A stretch of DNA of 64,000 bases from the NCBI GenBank assembly GCA_009859145.1, contig VRVR01000057.1, positions 62,001 to 126,000 on the forward strand, in the 5' to 3' direction. Below, piece after piece: positions 1-9,624 of the stretch. How positions within the stretch are numbered: position 1 is the first letter of the stretch; each line of letters opens with the position of its first letter. The notes under the pieces were generated by a model. That model had not been told where the DNA came from. It ran no database searches and saw nothing but the letters and a program-made list of their open reading frames with translations. Position numbers and translations under genes: made by a program. The stretch is from Andalucia godoyi. Lineage: Eukaryota; Discoba; Jakobea; Jakobida; Andaluciidae.

Positions 1-1375
1 CTTTCTCAAGCTCGATGCCATATGGGGAACGACGGAACCTGCTGGCCAAGTCCTGTGCTAGCGCATCCAGAGCAGCTCGCTCGTGGCTCGACTGCGCTTG
101 TACGGAGATTTCCTCTGCAGCACGCTCCGAAGAACTCTGGAATGTTTGGTCGGTGCGATCAGCTAGATCGGCAAGATCTGCTCCAGTGAAAGACGGCCGC
201 CGTGCGTCGGACCTGGATGCCCCAACTGGTCCACTGTTTTCGCGAGTCGGGTGGCCATTCTTTCTGATAGGAGTGTCGACAACGGCGCGGAGAAAATGAT
301 CGGCAGGATTTGCAAACCTTGGAACCGGAAGACCCACGGAGTCGAAGTATGCCGGAGATTCGGACACGGGTCCGAAGTACATGGTTCGACCTTCCGCGAG
401 AATACACAAATCATCAAACAGCTCCAAGAGCTCCCATGCTGGCTGATGGATCGTCATGATGACGGTCACCCGGTCTCGGATGGCGATGGATTTCATAAGA
501 GCCACGAGCTGAATCGCAGTGTACGAGTCGAGACCTGAGGTCGGTTCGTCCAGCATGACAATGCTGACAGAGTCATCGAGGAGCGCTTCGCTGATCGCAA
601 CACGTTTCTTTTGGCCACCAGAGATCTGGCTGATTAACGTTCGCTGTGACTGCAGCAATCCCAGCTCACGCAATACGCGGTCCACTCTCTGCTGCGTCCG
701 ATCTTTAGAGCATGCGTCTTCAATGTTGCGAAGACGCGCGGAGTAACTCAACAACTCTCGGCACGTGAGATTCTCCATCATGAGATCCGCTTGAAGGACA
801 TATGCTCCGCGAGAACGAAGAATGCTCGGCGTCTTGGTGTTTGGATAGTCATTGATGTGGATGTTCCCTGCAAGAAGACCTGCTCTCGCACGCCCTGCAA
901 TGACATTCAAAAGAGTCGTTTTTCCACTGCCGCTTGGTCCCATAATGGCCAAACAGCGGCCGGGCTTTGCATACCCAGATACATTTTTCAGAATGCACTT
1001 CACGTTCTCGGATGACCGGTCCCTATTCGCCTTTCTCGAAGACAAAGAGTGACGGACTCGATCTCGGACTGCGGTCGCCAATTTCCAAGGCAGCGGAGGA
1101 CCTGACGCTCCCGTACTCTTCGTGTGTACGCAAAAGGACACATTGTGCCAGTGAATCGTCAGTTCCTCCTTTGGTGTTGCGGTCAGCACACTTGGCTTCC
1201 ACACATGCTGTGCTTCGCCTTGAGGAGTTTCATGTGTCGGAGGGACGCCAGGAACATGGATCACGACGGAGTCCACTTGTCTAGCTGATACGACTGGATC
1301 ACCACCACCACCACCGGACCGACCAGTCCCTTCGCCTACCGTGCAGGTTGTCCAGCCAACGACTTCCTCTTCCAT
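1..1375 (-). CDS. ABCG-type half transporter, nucleotide-binding part (partial, C-terminus beyond left edge)
   Basis: I translated the minus strand from an ATG at 1375; the frame stays open for 458 codons to the window edge. After a Gly-rich N-terminal linker (a CCACCA run near 1301-1315 encodes the glycines), an ABC ATPase domain follows. It has Walker A GPSGSGKTT, signature ISGGQKKR, Walker B IVMLDEPTSGLDS and the H-loop in TIHQPAWELL. The ATPase domain precedes any membrane segment, which is the ABCG/White order, so the membrane half should lie off the left edge. These proteins work as dimers that export lipids or hydrophobic compounds. The next gene on the same strand is a close relative, suggesting an old tandem duplication, with a Fanzor-like relic now between them. 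Substrate cannot be read from the sequence. Confidence 0.9.
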   Translation of the reverse strand, partial: MEEEVVGWTTCTVGEGTGRSGGGGGDPVVSARQVDSVVIHVPGVPPTHETPQGEAQHVWKPSVLTATPKEELTIHWHNVSFCVHTKSTGASGPPLPWKLATAVRDRVRHSLSSRKANRDRSSENVKCILKNVSGYAKPGRCLAIMGPSGSGKTTLLNVIAGRARAGLLAGNIHINDYPNTKTPSILRSRGAYVLQADLMMENLTCRELLSYSARLRNIEDACSKDRTQQRVDRVLRELGLLQSQRTLISQISGGQKKRVAISEALLDDSVSIVMLDEPTSGLDSYTAIQLVALMKSIAIRDRVTVIMTIHQPAWELLELFDDLCILAEGRTMYFGPVSESPAYFDSVGLPVPRFANPADHFLRAVVDTPIRKNGHPTRENSGPVGASRSDARRPSFTGADLADLADRTDQTFQSSSERAAEEISVQAQSSHERAALDALAQDLASRFRRSPYGIELEK

Positions 1376-1950
1376 TGCTCCGTATGATGACAAGAGAAGA
1401 AGGAGAACATAAAAAAGAGAGGAGAGGAAATACACACCTCGTTTGTGCATACGAAGTCCAAAACCTCACACACACACACACACACACACCTTGTATGTAT
1501 TGTATGATGAGTTTCCTGCTTGGCTGTTTTTCGGCACAATGAGAAAAAATTACCGAGTTTCCGCACAGTTCACTCGAAGCTTCCACGCGACTGCTGCTTC
1601 GGCCTTTTGCGGTTGTTATTGTGTCTGCGCGGAGCACGGAGTTCTGCTCAGACAAATTCTTCGAGTTCCGAGAGCTCCGTGCGAGCCGCATTGAAACTTG
1701 CAGACAAAAGCGCCCGGGGCCGTTGCCACTTATTGCGATATGATGAAGCAATCTAAAGCGCACGCAAACAGAACCAGTGCCACGCGCCATGCGCATGCGT
1801 TGGTAATCTTAATCAACTCTGTCACACGATGCCCGATTCGATTCGCCCCCATTTTTGACCATAAAATCCCTATAAACACGCCGCCGCGTTGCATTCTCGC
1901 ACAATGACGCTCATTTCATTTCTTTATTTTTATTGTCCGTGCAGCGCACC
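1376..1950. other. Intergenic stretch upstream of the first ABCG gene
   Basis: About 575 bases without a supportable gene. It holds a (CA)n tract at 1467-1490, a CATGCGCATGCG palindrome near 1788 and a GC-richer part leading into the Fanzor-like relic. It presumably contains the promoter and 5' leader of the minus-strand ABCG gene starting at 1375. Confidence 0.6.
1467..1490. repeat. (CA)n microsatellite
   Basis: Eleven to twelve CA units, seen directly, about 90 bases upstream of the ABCG start codon. Confidence 0.95.
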
Positions 1951-2337
1951 ATGTACGTCGCGCCCGCAACGCTGCGCAAGACCCATGACATCTCCACCGC
2001 CACCGGAACGATCCGCAGCATCCACGCCGGCTCCCATCGCATGCACTGCCTCGCCGACGTCGAACGAGCCATCACCACCTGCTTCGTTGCCCGCGACGTG
2101 CATGACGATGCGCTCCGCAGAGCAGCTGCCGACAAACTGTCTTCGACGATCGCCAAGGTATTTTGCTGCCCGTCGTGCAAATGCACGATCGACCGCGATT
2201 GGAACGGCGCGCGCAATATCTACATCTATCTTAAGAGCGTCTCTCATGCCGAGGGGCGCGTGGGGGCCTACCCCCCTTGCCAATCATGCTGTGCATGTTC
2301 TTGGGTTGCAACATGGATTATGGGTGATCGGCGATGA
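1951..2337 (+). pseudogene. Fanzor/TnpB-like C-terminal zinc-ribbon relic (copy A)
   Basis: A 128-codon frame ends with a recognisable half of the TnpB/Fanzor C-terminus: KVFCCPSC, then IDRDWNGARNIY. The second part is the RuvC-III motif of the family (DRD-x-N-x-ARNI), which carries the third catalytic acid. The first CxxC pair of the zinc ribbon, clear in the copies at 19.5 and 52.9 kb, is missing; the upstream residues do not match anything I know. The tail GRVGAYPP resembles the out-of-frame tail of the other copies. Composition is GC-richer than the flanks. It sits between the two ABCG genes and reads opposite to them. It is almost certainly a decayed fragment rather than a working nuclease. 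Confidence 0.6.
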
Positions 2338-2468
2338 TTACCCGTGGTTAGTGTACAATGTAGGCGTTCGTTTTCTTGCACGTAAAAAAAAAGGTGAAGA
2401 ATGAGATCGGAGAGAGGGGAGAAGGGCGGAAGCAAAGGAACACAGCATTGGACACTCCAAATATTTCT

Positions 2469-4655
2469 TTACAATGCAAATTCACCTCCGGATGGCGCTG
2501 CAGACAACGACTTGCTCGGATCCTTGGCTGCGGATAGTCTAGCAAACTCGAGTTTCTCATCGTCTTCCATATGTTGTTCGTCATCCTGAATGAGTGCACC
2601 CGAGGTCTTCTTGCCGTCGACGGCGTACCATAGCGCAAAAAATGCAAGGAGTCTGAAGCCGACCACCAACCCAACAAGGATGCCGACGCTTTGGGTGCTG
2701 TCAAACTCAAATTTCAGCCTTGCAACTGCCTGGCTTCCGGTAGTAACCGGACACACCCCCTTCACATACTGGCCAGGATTGCAGTGGAAAGTCATGTCGG
2801 ACATTTCAGCTCGGAACGACCCGTCGAACGCGTACATGACAAAGGAAAAGTATTTGAGCCACACAAACCACGGAGGAATGTCGTCGAGGTTCACGAACAG
2901 ACCACCGAAAATCATCGCAGGAATCATGACGATCGGCAACACTGCATTCGCAACATCGCCATTTGGAGACAGCGCAGAGACACAAAATCCGGTCGCAGTT
3001 GCTGCGAATCCCGCAAGCTCAAAGAAGCCCAAGATTGTGAAGAATATCCACGCCTCGGGTTGAAAACCGATCAGAAAATACGAAACCACTTGGAGGAGCA
3101 GCGGTGACAGGAGCTGGAATGGAATTTCCGCAAGCGTCTTGGACAAAAAGTACGGCAAAGTGTGGACCAAGCCAGCGGCGTGTTCCCTGAGCATGATCGG
3201 TTTCTCTTTGGGAAACGTCATGATGACTGTGGTGATGGAACCAAAGGCAACGTTCGTTACAAGCATGAACATCGCACCTGTCCGATTCTGCACACCGTTC
3301 TGATCGGTCCCAAGCTGGAAGAAGATCAGTCCAATAATCAATCCCATGATAATAAGCTGCGCAACTTTGGCGCGAAACACCATTGGCTCACGTGATCCCA
3401 TCAAGAACGATCGTTTCGTGAGCAATATGGACTCCGCAATAAGAGAGGGACGGTATGCTTTTGCCTCGGCAACAAGTTGATTCGCAGTGGCTTCTTCGCG
3501 TTTCCTGGCCGTTGTGATTTGCAGAGCATTCTCTGATTCTCCTTCGTTCCGGCTCCCATTTTCTTCGCCTTTTCCTTCAGCGTTAGCAGCATATGACGGG
3601 ACTTCCTTTTGCGAAACCTTTTCAAACTCCGGAAACCACTCTGAATCGCCAAACTGCTGCTTCTTCAACAAGGATGCATCCCATGCATCTGCAAGGTCCT
3701 TTGCCGGAACCTGCTTGACAAGCTGCAGCCAATAGTCTGCCGGATTTGCAAAAGGCGGCACTTTGTACCCAATCTCGGTAAAGTAGTTCACAGCATCTGC
3801 AACTTTTCCAAAGTAAATGCACCTTCCCTCGGCGAGAATGCAAACCTTGTCAAAGCTCTTTTCCAAGAGCTCCCATGCAGGCTGGTGGATCGTGCACACA
3901 ACCGGGTGCTTCTTCACCATTGCTCTCTTCTTCAGCAGCAAGCAAAGCTTCATTGCGGCATACGAATCCAGCCCTGATGTTGGTTCATCAAGCATCAGCA
4001 CTCGGACGGATGGTGCCAGAAGCTCCTGTGCGACCGCTACGCGCTTCTTCTGTCCACCGGACAGATTCGACGTAAACGTCGACCTGCACTTTTCCAAGTC
4101 CAGTTCATCAACGACGTCATCGACCTTCTTCCGGATGATTGCCGGGTTATCCGAGATGCCGCGGAGCCTCGCAGTGAATCCGAGTAGCTCATCTACCGTC
4201 AAATTCGCAAGCAGCAGGTCGTGCTGCAGCACATATGCACACAACGCAGACATCAGCTTTGGTGTCTCGGACGGAGAATGGTGCGACAGATTCACGGAGC
4301 CAGAAACCCACGACTTTTGGTTCGCACCCGTCGACATGTTTCGGCTCGACAGCAGGTTCAGCAACGTGGACTTCCCAGCACCAGACGTTCCCAGCAGCGC
4401 GAGCGTCTCTCCTGGTTCGACCACCCCAGACAGCCCTCTTAAGATGTGCTTTCGCGACTCGGACGCGTTCGATCCGCCAGAACCGGCATTCGCAGAAACC
4501 TTCTCAGAGCTCGCGCTCGGGTTCAGCGTTGCGCTCGTCTGCACTGCAAACCGTACATTGTGCCAGTGTAGCGTCAGCCCATCGTCATCGTCATGCGGCA
4601 CTCCACCGCCAGACGAGTGATGGTCCGACTTGTGCTCATCATTTGTAGCAGCCAT
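2469..4655 (-). CDS. ABCG-type half transporter, complete
   Basis: This is a 728-residue protein from an ATG at 4655. The N-terminal ATPase domain has Walker A GTSGAGKST, signature LSGGQKKR, Walker B VLMLDEPTSGLDS and the H-loop TIHQPAWELL. It is followed by a linker rich in charged residues and a C-terminal ABC2-type membrane domain with about six hydrophobic helices, starting near RSFLMGSREPMVFRAK. This is the standard order and length of ABCG half transporters, which dimerise in membranes to move lipids, sterols or xenobiotics. The ATPase domain is closely similar to the partial gene at the left edge. A Ser- and Asp-rich N-terminal tail precedes the domain. The function class is clear; the substrate is unknown. 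Confidence 0.93.
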   Translation of the reverse strand: MAATNDEHKSDHHSSGGGVPHDDDDGLTLHWHNVRFAVQTSATLNPSASSEKVSANAGSGGSNASESRKHILRGLSGVVEPGETLALLGTSGAGKSTLLNLLSSRNMSTGANQKSWVSGSVNLSHHSPSETPKLMSALCAYVLQHDLLLANLTVDELLGFTARLRGISDNPAIIRKKVDDVVDELDLEKCRSTFTSNLSGGQKKRVAVAQELLAPSVRVLMLDEPTSGLDSYAAMKLCLLLKKRAMVKKHPVVCTIHQPAWELLEKSFDKVCILAEGRCIYFGKVADAVNYFTEIGYKVPPFANPADYWLQLVKQVPAKDLADAWDASLLKKQQFGDSEWFPEFEKVSQKEVPSYAANAEGKGEENGSRNEGESENALQITTARKREEATANQLVAEAKAYRPSLIAESILLTKRSFLMGSREPMVFRAKVAQLIIMGLIIGLIFFQLGTDQNGVQNRTGAMFMLVTNVAFGSITTVIMTFPKEKPIMLREHAAGLVHTLPYFLSKTLAEIPFQLLSPLLLQVVSYFLIGFQPEAWIFFTILGFFELAGFAATATGFCVSALSPNGDVANAVLPIVMIPAMIFGGLFVNLDDIPPWFVWLKYFSFVMYAFDGSFRAEMSDMTFHCNPGQYVKGVCPVTTGSQAVARLKFEFDSTQSVGILVGLVVGFRLLAFFALWYAVDGKKTSGALIQDDEQHMEDDEKLEFARLSAAKDPSKSLSAAPSGGEFAL

Positions 4656-4756
4656 TCTCAGTCCTCTCGGATCACTTCACTTCAAACTCTCTCCAGGAAT
4701 CAAATGAATATGAAGAAAATAGAAAGGGAATAGAAAGAGGAAGAAAATAGGAAGCA

Positions 4757-4819
4757 CGAAACGAAACGAAACGAAACGAAACGAAACGAAACGAAACGAA
4801 ACGAAACGAAACGAAACGA
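4757..4819. repeat. (CGAAA)n pentanucleotide array
   Basis: About 12.5 perfect tandem copies of CGAAA read directly from the sequence, roughly 100 bases upstream of the ABCG start codon at 4655. Confidence 0.95.
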
Positions 4820-5135
4820 TCAAATTGAAATCGGATCAGAAATGAAAAACAGTATTTTATAGAGAAACGGGTAAAACCGAAAAAGGGCGAGATGCCGTAT
4901 ACCGTAGATAATGCCGCGTCCTGCGTCTTATCGGCATTTTCTCCTCGGCGATTTCTTTTTACTTTTTTGATGACCACAAAACCAGACATCAACTTGTGCG
5001 GCAGAATGTTTCTGTGTGTACAGACGGCAGAGCAGCAAGGTTTTTTAATAAAAAATTAATATGGTAACGAATGATGATGCTGAAACGACACAGAGAGTGT
5101 CACCGGTATCCTATGTAAGAACTCATATTCTTTCA

Positions 5136-5176
5136 ATTTATTTATTTATTTATTTATTTTTGTAGGGGGGGGGGGG
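5136..5176. repeat. (TTTA)n tract followed by a 12-base G run
   Basis: A (TTTA)n tract at about 5136-5160 is followed within five bases by a run of twelve G at 5165-5176, just downstream of the stop of the 1127-residue gene. Confidence 0.9.
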
Positions 5177-5269
5177 ACAGTAGAACAGAGGCGGGCGACG
5201 GCTATGGTTGAGAGAGAGTGTGTGTGCGTCAAGGTCTGGAAAATCCAATCGATCGTCCGCAGTCAGTGA

Positions 5270-8200
5270 TCACTTGCGGCAGGAGACTCCAAACCGGGAA
5301 ATACACATGTTTGAAGAGGTCTCGAAATCAGAGTCGTGGCACAGGATTGACCGGCAATGTGGGCAAAACTCCACATCGGAGCGCAAAAGCGCGCTTGAAA
5401 TTCGTACTGGCCGTGTAAAGATCTCCCATCGATCCAGGCGCACAAGATACAGCAAGGGCTCTTCTTCTGAGCAAGATGGAGACGCAATACGGTCGGTCGA
5501 TCTGGTGGTGCTTTGCAGATCCGATAGCGTCGTTCGAGCAGCAAGCCTGGGAGGAGGTATGACACCGTTCATCAGCGCTGTGTAGTATGCAACTGGAAGG
5601 AAAAATCGCAGTGACCAGTCAGGTAACACTTGAACACAGCTCAGCAGCTGATCATGCGAGCCGTTGGCAGCCAAAACGGACATGAATTCATCTCGGGATT
5701 CTGAAAATTGCAGTTTTGAAGCGGTAGAAGAGCCCGACCTGACAATGACTAAGCCCAGTCTGCAGTTTTCGGGCTCAAATAAACGAATATTCGTGAAAAA
5801 CTCAGCATTTAAACGGTTGTCACCCGTCAGAAAGAGTTCCACAAGTTGTTCTCGACGCCTGCACATAACAGAATCTGCAAACACAACAGCGACTTGAAGG
5901 TCGATTGAGGAATACGGGATGGCAAAAGGTGTTTTCTTCCGGGCGGTGCGCACTGCAGCAGCATTCGAATACGACTTCACATCAGGACACGTTCGCACCA
6001 TCCAGCTGGACCCGCCGTCTTCACACAAGCCGTCCAAGAGGCAGGCGACGACGTGGATGGGAAATCTCTGCAACATCCCCACATGGTCGAAAACTCGAAC
6101 AAGCCCGACAGCGTTCCCTGTAGAGGCCATCCGATGTCGAAGCAGCGCAGGGTCTCTCATAACTGCAGTATCATCGTCTCTGTGGCGCTCTGGAGGATAC
6201 AAATAGGCAAAAACAATGTCTCGAATCCATTCTGAAAACCGCGAGCGAATCGCTTCAGTTATATCCGATTTGGAATACGAGGCTGCTGAAAACGAAGAGG
6301 CTGCAGAAGAAGCGGCGGAGATCGTGGTCGGGGCAGGGCCAGGAAGTTTGCGATACACAAGAGACGTCGAAGTTGCAAAAGGAAGTCGGTCACCGCCAGT
6401 CTCCAGAATTTGGTAATTGAGAAACGCTTTCACCTCCTGAATGGAAGTACACCTAAGATACGCCCACAAATAGCGTTTGTTAACGTCAGAAATAGATGAA
6501 GTATCCATGGAGCGGACGTCGCAAGAATGTACAAAAAAACTTTCCGAGAAGCATGGAACAGTAGAAACAACACCGCCAGTGCGCAGCAGTCGATATGATT
6601 CAACAAGGGGACTGAGAAGTCCATAACGGTCTGCCTCAAAGCCAAAACAGATTAGATCCATCTGTGAGTCGGAGGTCGTGGGAAACTGCGAAAAATGCAA
6701 AGCCCAATCGCCGAGAAAAAAGGAAAATGTCGCTACGGTCTTGAATTTTCGTCCGCTTTCAATTATCTCTGGATTGATGGACAACTTTGGACATAAGCTA
6801 ATGCAGTGCAGAGGAATGAAAGAATCCGGAACAAATTTAAACCGTTTTTGCTTGTCGATAGCGGCGCACAAAAAGAAGATTGCTTCTGCCAGAGTAGTGA
6901 CTTGCATGTCAAATGCAACTTCATCGGGAGGGCTGAAAGGATGCCCAGTATCTCCATAGTGAGCAGCATAATCATCGATATCTTCATCCGCTTCGCCTTC
7001 TTCGTCCTCATCAGCATCGCTGCCTTCGTCACTGAACGCATCATCACTGTCCTCCTCGTCTGTCGAGTCTTCGGTTGCTTCTTCAGAATTCAAATCGTCC
7101 CTCGGTTCAGAGCCATTCTGAGCATTGGCAGAATCGCTGGTATTCCCACCAACAGGATTTGCAAACGACTGGGGCGAAGGACGGATTCCAGAAAATCCTG
7201 AAACTTCAAGGTTGAAGAGGTCGCCATAGGGCTTGCAAAAACTGAAAGGAGAGAATACATGTTGTTCCTCTTCCAGCTCGACAGGAGATCGCAATCGATC
7301 GAACTTGATGGAAAAAGAAGAAGGCCCAAAGTGGCAGAATGGGTCATAAGACCGATACCTATGGAGAGGATTCCTCACAAACCTCAGGTCTGAGACATTT
7401 CGTGGAGTAGCCGATCGCTCCGCGAACGTCCATAACGGAAACAAGTACGTTCTCTTAAAAAAATGCTCAATGGACTCCATTCCTTGCCTGCGGCAGTCAA
7501 TCTTCTTGATTGTCTTTGACGAGAAATCCGGCAACAGCGTTCGGACGGGAAAGTTGGCAGTGATGTGTCCCGCTTGAAACGACGAACAGCAAGAAGAGAG
7601 ATCGCTGCGCACACTATCGTCTCCTGGCAACAGCGAGAACTTTGGAAGATCACCATTGTTAATCCAACTTTGGAACAACAGCTTCATTGCCTCCTTCGTC
7701 TTGGAGTCCAGAAACGAGATCGCGTCTGCGTACGCATCTGAATTTTGAACAAATTTCTGTGCCACGGTCCTCGCTAGTTCGAAGGTGTCTGTTGGAACAT
7801 GCGATGCATACCAAAATGTCAGAATTGTGTGAGCAAAGCGCATTAAGCGCGGAGAGTGTGCAGAACTGAAGAACTGCCGATGTTCACTCGGAGACAGTGT
7901 GTCCGGAACAACGTTCAGCCATTCTTGGGCAGCACAGACAATGAACAGCGATCTAGCAAGCACGACCGGATGCTCATGACTAATGAACATTTCCAGTTTT
8001 CCTCCCTGCGGAAAGTCTTCGTCCAGCACGCAGAATAACAAGTTTGAGAGGACTTCTTTCAGATCTTGGCAGTTCACAAAAGCCATTCTCACGTGCCTGG
8101 GCTTCACACTGCCCCTGCTTGCCGACGACGATCTGCTTTTTGAAGACGACTTTTTGGCAACATGTCGCATACTCTCTCTAGAAGCATAGTCTATTGTGGA

Positions 8201-8653
8201 CGACGCGGAGTGCAATAGAACAGGATCAATCCGCGGCAACGGGAGCACCGATGGCCGTTTCTGAAATTCCGGAAACTGGCACGCGCTTCCAGAGCCTGTA
8301 GACGCGGAAAGGACCCGCGTTTGAGAAACACGGACTATTTCTAATCGATTTTGCAGTCTCTTGAACATCTCGCGTTTCCCATCGTCCCATTGAAGCGATC
8401 CCGGATATCTCTTCATATGCTGGTCCAACACGGAAAGTTCCGTTTCGCACTGTGTGTACTCTGCGGTCTCGAACAGAAGCCGTGCTCCTTTGAGCTTCAG
8501 ATGAACAAACTTGTCCGGATTCAATTTGGACGCTAAAATGAACTTTTCTGCTGCAAGATGCATCGAATGAGGCTTCTTCAACAGCTCTTCAGCTTGCAGT
8601 TCCAGCCTTTCACCTTCCTGAGACAACTCCGAGGCAGACAAGAACTGCGCCAT
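5270..8653 (-). CDS. Large uncharacterised protein with TPR-like N-terminus and acidic middle
   Basis: This is a 1127-residue open frame from an ATG at 8653; I do not recognise the family. Residues 1-100 look helical and repeat-like (alternating E/L/K-rich helices around a KFILASKLNPDKF stretch), resembling a TPR or MIT-type bundle. A Ser/Lys-rich linker follows near residue 165. A strongly acidic segment of D, E and S (about residues 500-560) divides the protein. The second half has mixed globular character with several Cys, ending in a CPHC and a CHD motif that could bind metal. There is no signal peptide and no clear transmembrane helix. An acidic linker between two globular halves suggests a scaffold, but that is inference only. 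Confidence 0.75.
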   Translation of the reverse strand: MAQFLSASELSQEGERLELQAEELLKKPHSMHLAAEKFILASKLNPDKFVHLKLKGARLLFETAEYTQCETELSVLDQHMKRYPGSLQWDDGKREMFKRLQNRLEIVRVSQTRVLSASTGSGSACQFPEFQKRPSVLPLPRIDPVLLHSASSTIDYASRESMRHVAKKSSSKSRSSSASRGSVKPRHVRMAFVNCQDLKEVLSNLLFCVLDEDFPQGGKLEMFISHEHPVVLARSLFIVCAAQEWLNVVPDTLSPSEHRQFFSSAHSPRLMRFAHTILTFWYASHVPTDTFELARTVAQKFVQNSDAYADAISFLDSKTKEAMKLLFQSWINNGDLPKFSLLPGDDSVRSDLSSCCSSFQAGHITANFPVRTLLPDFSSKTIKKIDCRRQGMESIEHFFKRTYLFPLWTFAERSATPRNVSDLRFVRNPLHRYRSYDPFCHFGPSSFSIKFDRLRSPVELEEEQHVFSPFSFCKPYGDLFNLEVSGFSGIRPSPQSFANPVGGNTSDSANAQNGSEPRDDLNSEEATEDSTDEEDSDDAFSDEGSDADEDEEGEADEDIDDYAAHYGDTGHPFSPPDEVAFDMQVTTLAEAIFFLCAAIDKQKRFKFVPDSFIPLHCISLCPKLSINPEIIESGRKFKTVATFSFFLGDWALHFSQFPTTSDSQMDLICFGFEADRYGLLSPLVESYRLLRTGGVVSTVPCFSESFFVHSCDVRSMDTSSISDVNKRYLWAYLRCTSIQEVKAFLNYQILETGGDRLPFATSTSLVYRKLPGPAPTTISAASSAASSFSAASYSKSDITEAIRSRFSEWIRDIVFAYLYPPERHRDDDTAVMRDPALLRHRMASTGNAVGLVRVFDHVGMLQRFPIHVVACLLDGLCEDGGSSWMVRTCPDVKSYSNAAAVRTARKKTPFAIPYSSIDLQVAVVFADSVMCRRREQLVELFLTGDNRLNAEFFTNIRLFEPENCRLGLVIVRSGSSTASKLQFSESRDEFMSVLAANGSHDQLLSCVQVLPDWSLRFFLPVAYYTALMNGVIPPPRLAARTTLSDLQSTTRSTDRIASPSCSEEEPLLYLVRLDRWEIFTRPVRISSALLRSDVEFCPHCRSILCHDSDFETSSNMCISRFGVSCRK

Positions 8654-9258
8654 CTCTTCGCACTGATTAAAAACCTGAAAAGGCCGGGGGACACTAAACA
8701 GATGTAAAATAAATAACGTAATATTTCAACGTAAAAATATATTGCTTTGTAATCAGCACTAGCCAATGCTGTGCTTAGAAAAGCGCAAGTGTGAACTTTT
8801 TATCACTCGTGACTCCAATGTCAGTGAAGGAAAATTCCCTTGGCTCCCGCGAGCGCCTTGTCTGCCGTACGGCTGCTCGGTACTACAGTAATTATTTCTC
8901 ATCCGCTCGCCACAACATGAATCATTGTTGGTTATTGGATAAGCTGTCCCTGAAGACAGATCCAAGCCGCTTGTTTTTTGTCTTTTTGCTTTTATGATTT
9001 GAAGCGAGCACCACCTCTTCAGTGCACATTGCTGTGCATCAAAGGGGCATCGCGCGACCAACATATTCCCGAATCTTCAAAAATGAACGTTGGAGGAAAC
9101 AGCAAGTGGTCGGCGGCGTTGCACATCGCATGCGCAATTCCAAAGTGAAGAATAAAAAGAAACTCTGGACTTGACTTCGGTAAGAACATCGCGTCCCCAT
9201 AGGGTTAGATAAACAAACTTCTTGTATGATGTTCAAGCACAAAACGGTCATCCGTCTG

Positions 9259-9352
<94 letters not shown>

Positions 9353-9624
9353 GCAAATCCTCACATTCTGCTCGGATGGCGGGTACCACGGATTGTGGAT
9401 GTCCATCACCGTGGCAGCCTTGTCCTTCAGAATGTCCCGGACGGACCTCCTCAGTGTCCACCGCCTTTGCAAGAAACCAGCAAAAGCATTTTTCGATATG
9501 TTGCCTCTCTCGTTGCGTTTCGCTAACGATCTTCGTACTTGCTCCTGTTTATTTTTGGAGATACAGCGCTCGTTCTCAATGAGAGCAGTTACTGTCTGCA
9601 CTAGTGTACGCTGCGGGTAACAAC
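8654..9624. other. Divergent intergenic region with long (CT)n tract
   Basis: These 971 bases separate a minus-strand gene from a plus-strand gene, so both promoters should lie here. The only striking feature is the long (CT)n tract. Open frames across it are repeat artefacts. Confidence 0.6.
9264..9350. repeat. (CT)n microsatellite, about 43 units
   Basis: An uninterrupted CT dinucleotide run of about 87 bases lies roughly 270 bases upstream of the start codon at 9625. A GAGA-type tract in a promoter can affect nucleosome positioning, but no function is shown here. Confidence 0.97.

Larger units (their letters stand above)
4656..5269. other. Repeat-rich intergenic stretch
   Basis: No gene is visible in these 614 bases between two minus-strand genes. 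They contain a pentanucleotide array, a (TTTA)n tract and a G homopolymer (listed separately). The left part is presumably the promoter and leader of the ABCG gene; the right part is the 3' region of the 1127-residue gene. Confidence 0.6.

Noticed and set aside
1889-2404. 171-codon Pro/Ser/Ala-rich frame overlapping the Fanzor relic
   Set aside because: It is a different frame of the same GC-rich relic; only the frame with CCPSC and DRDWNGARNI has family support.
9222-9620. Frames encoding Ser-Leu or Arg-Glu repeats near 9.3 kb
   Set aside because: They are translations of the (CT)n microsatellite and have no other support.
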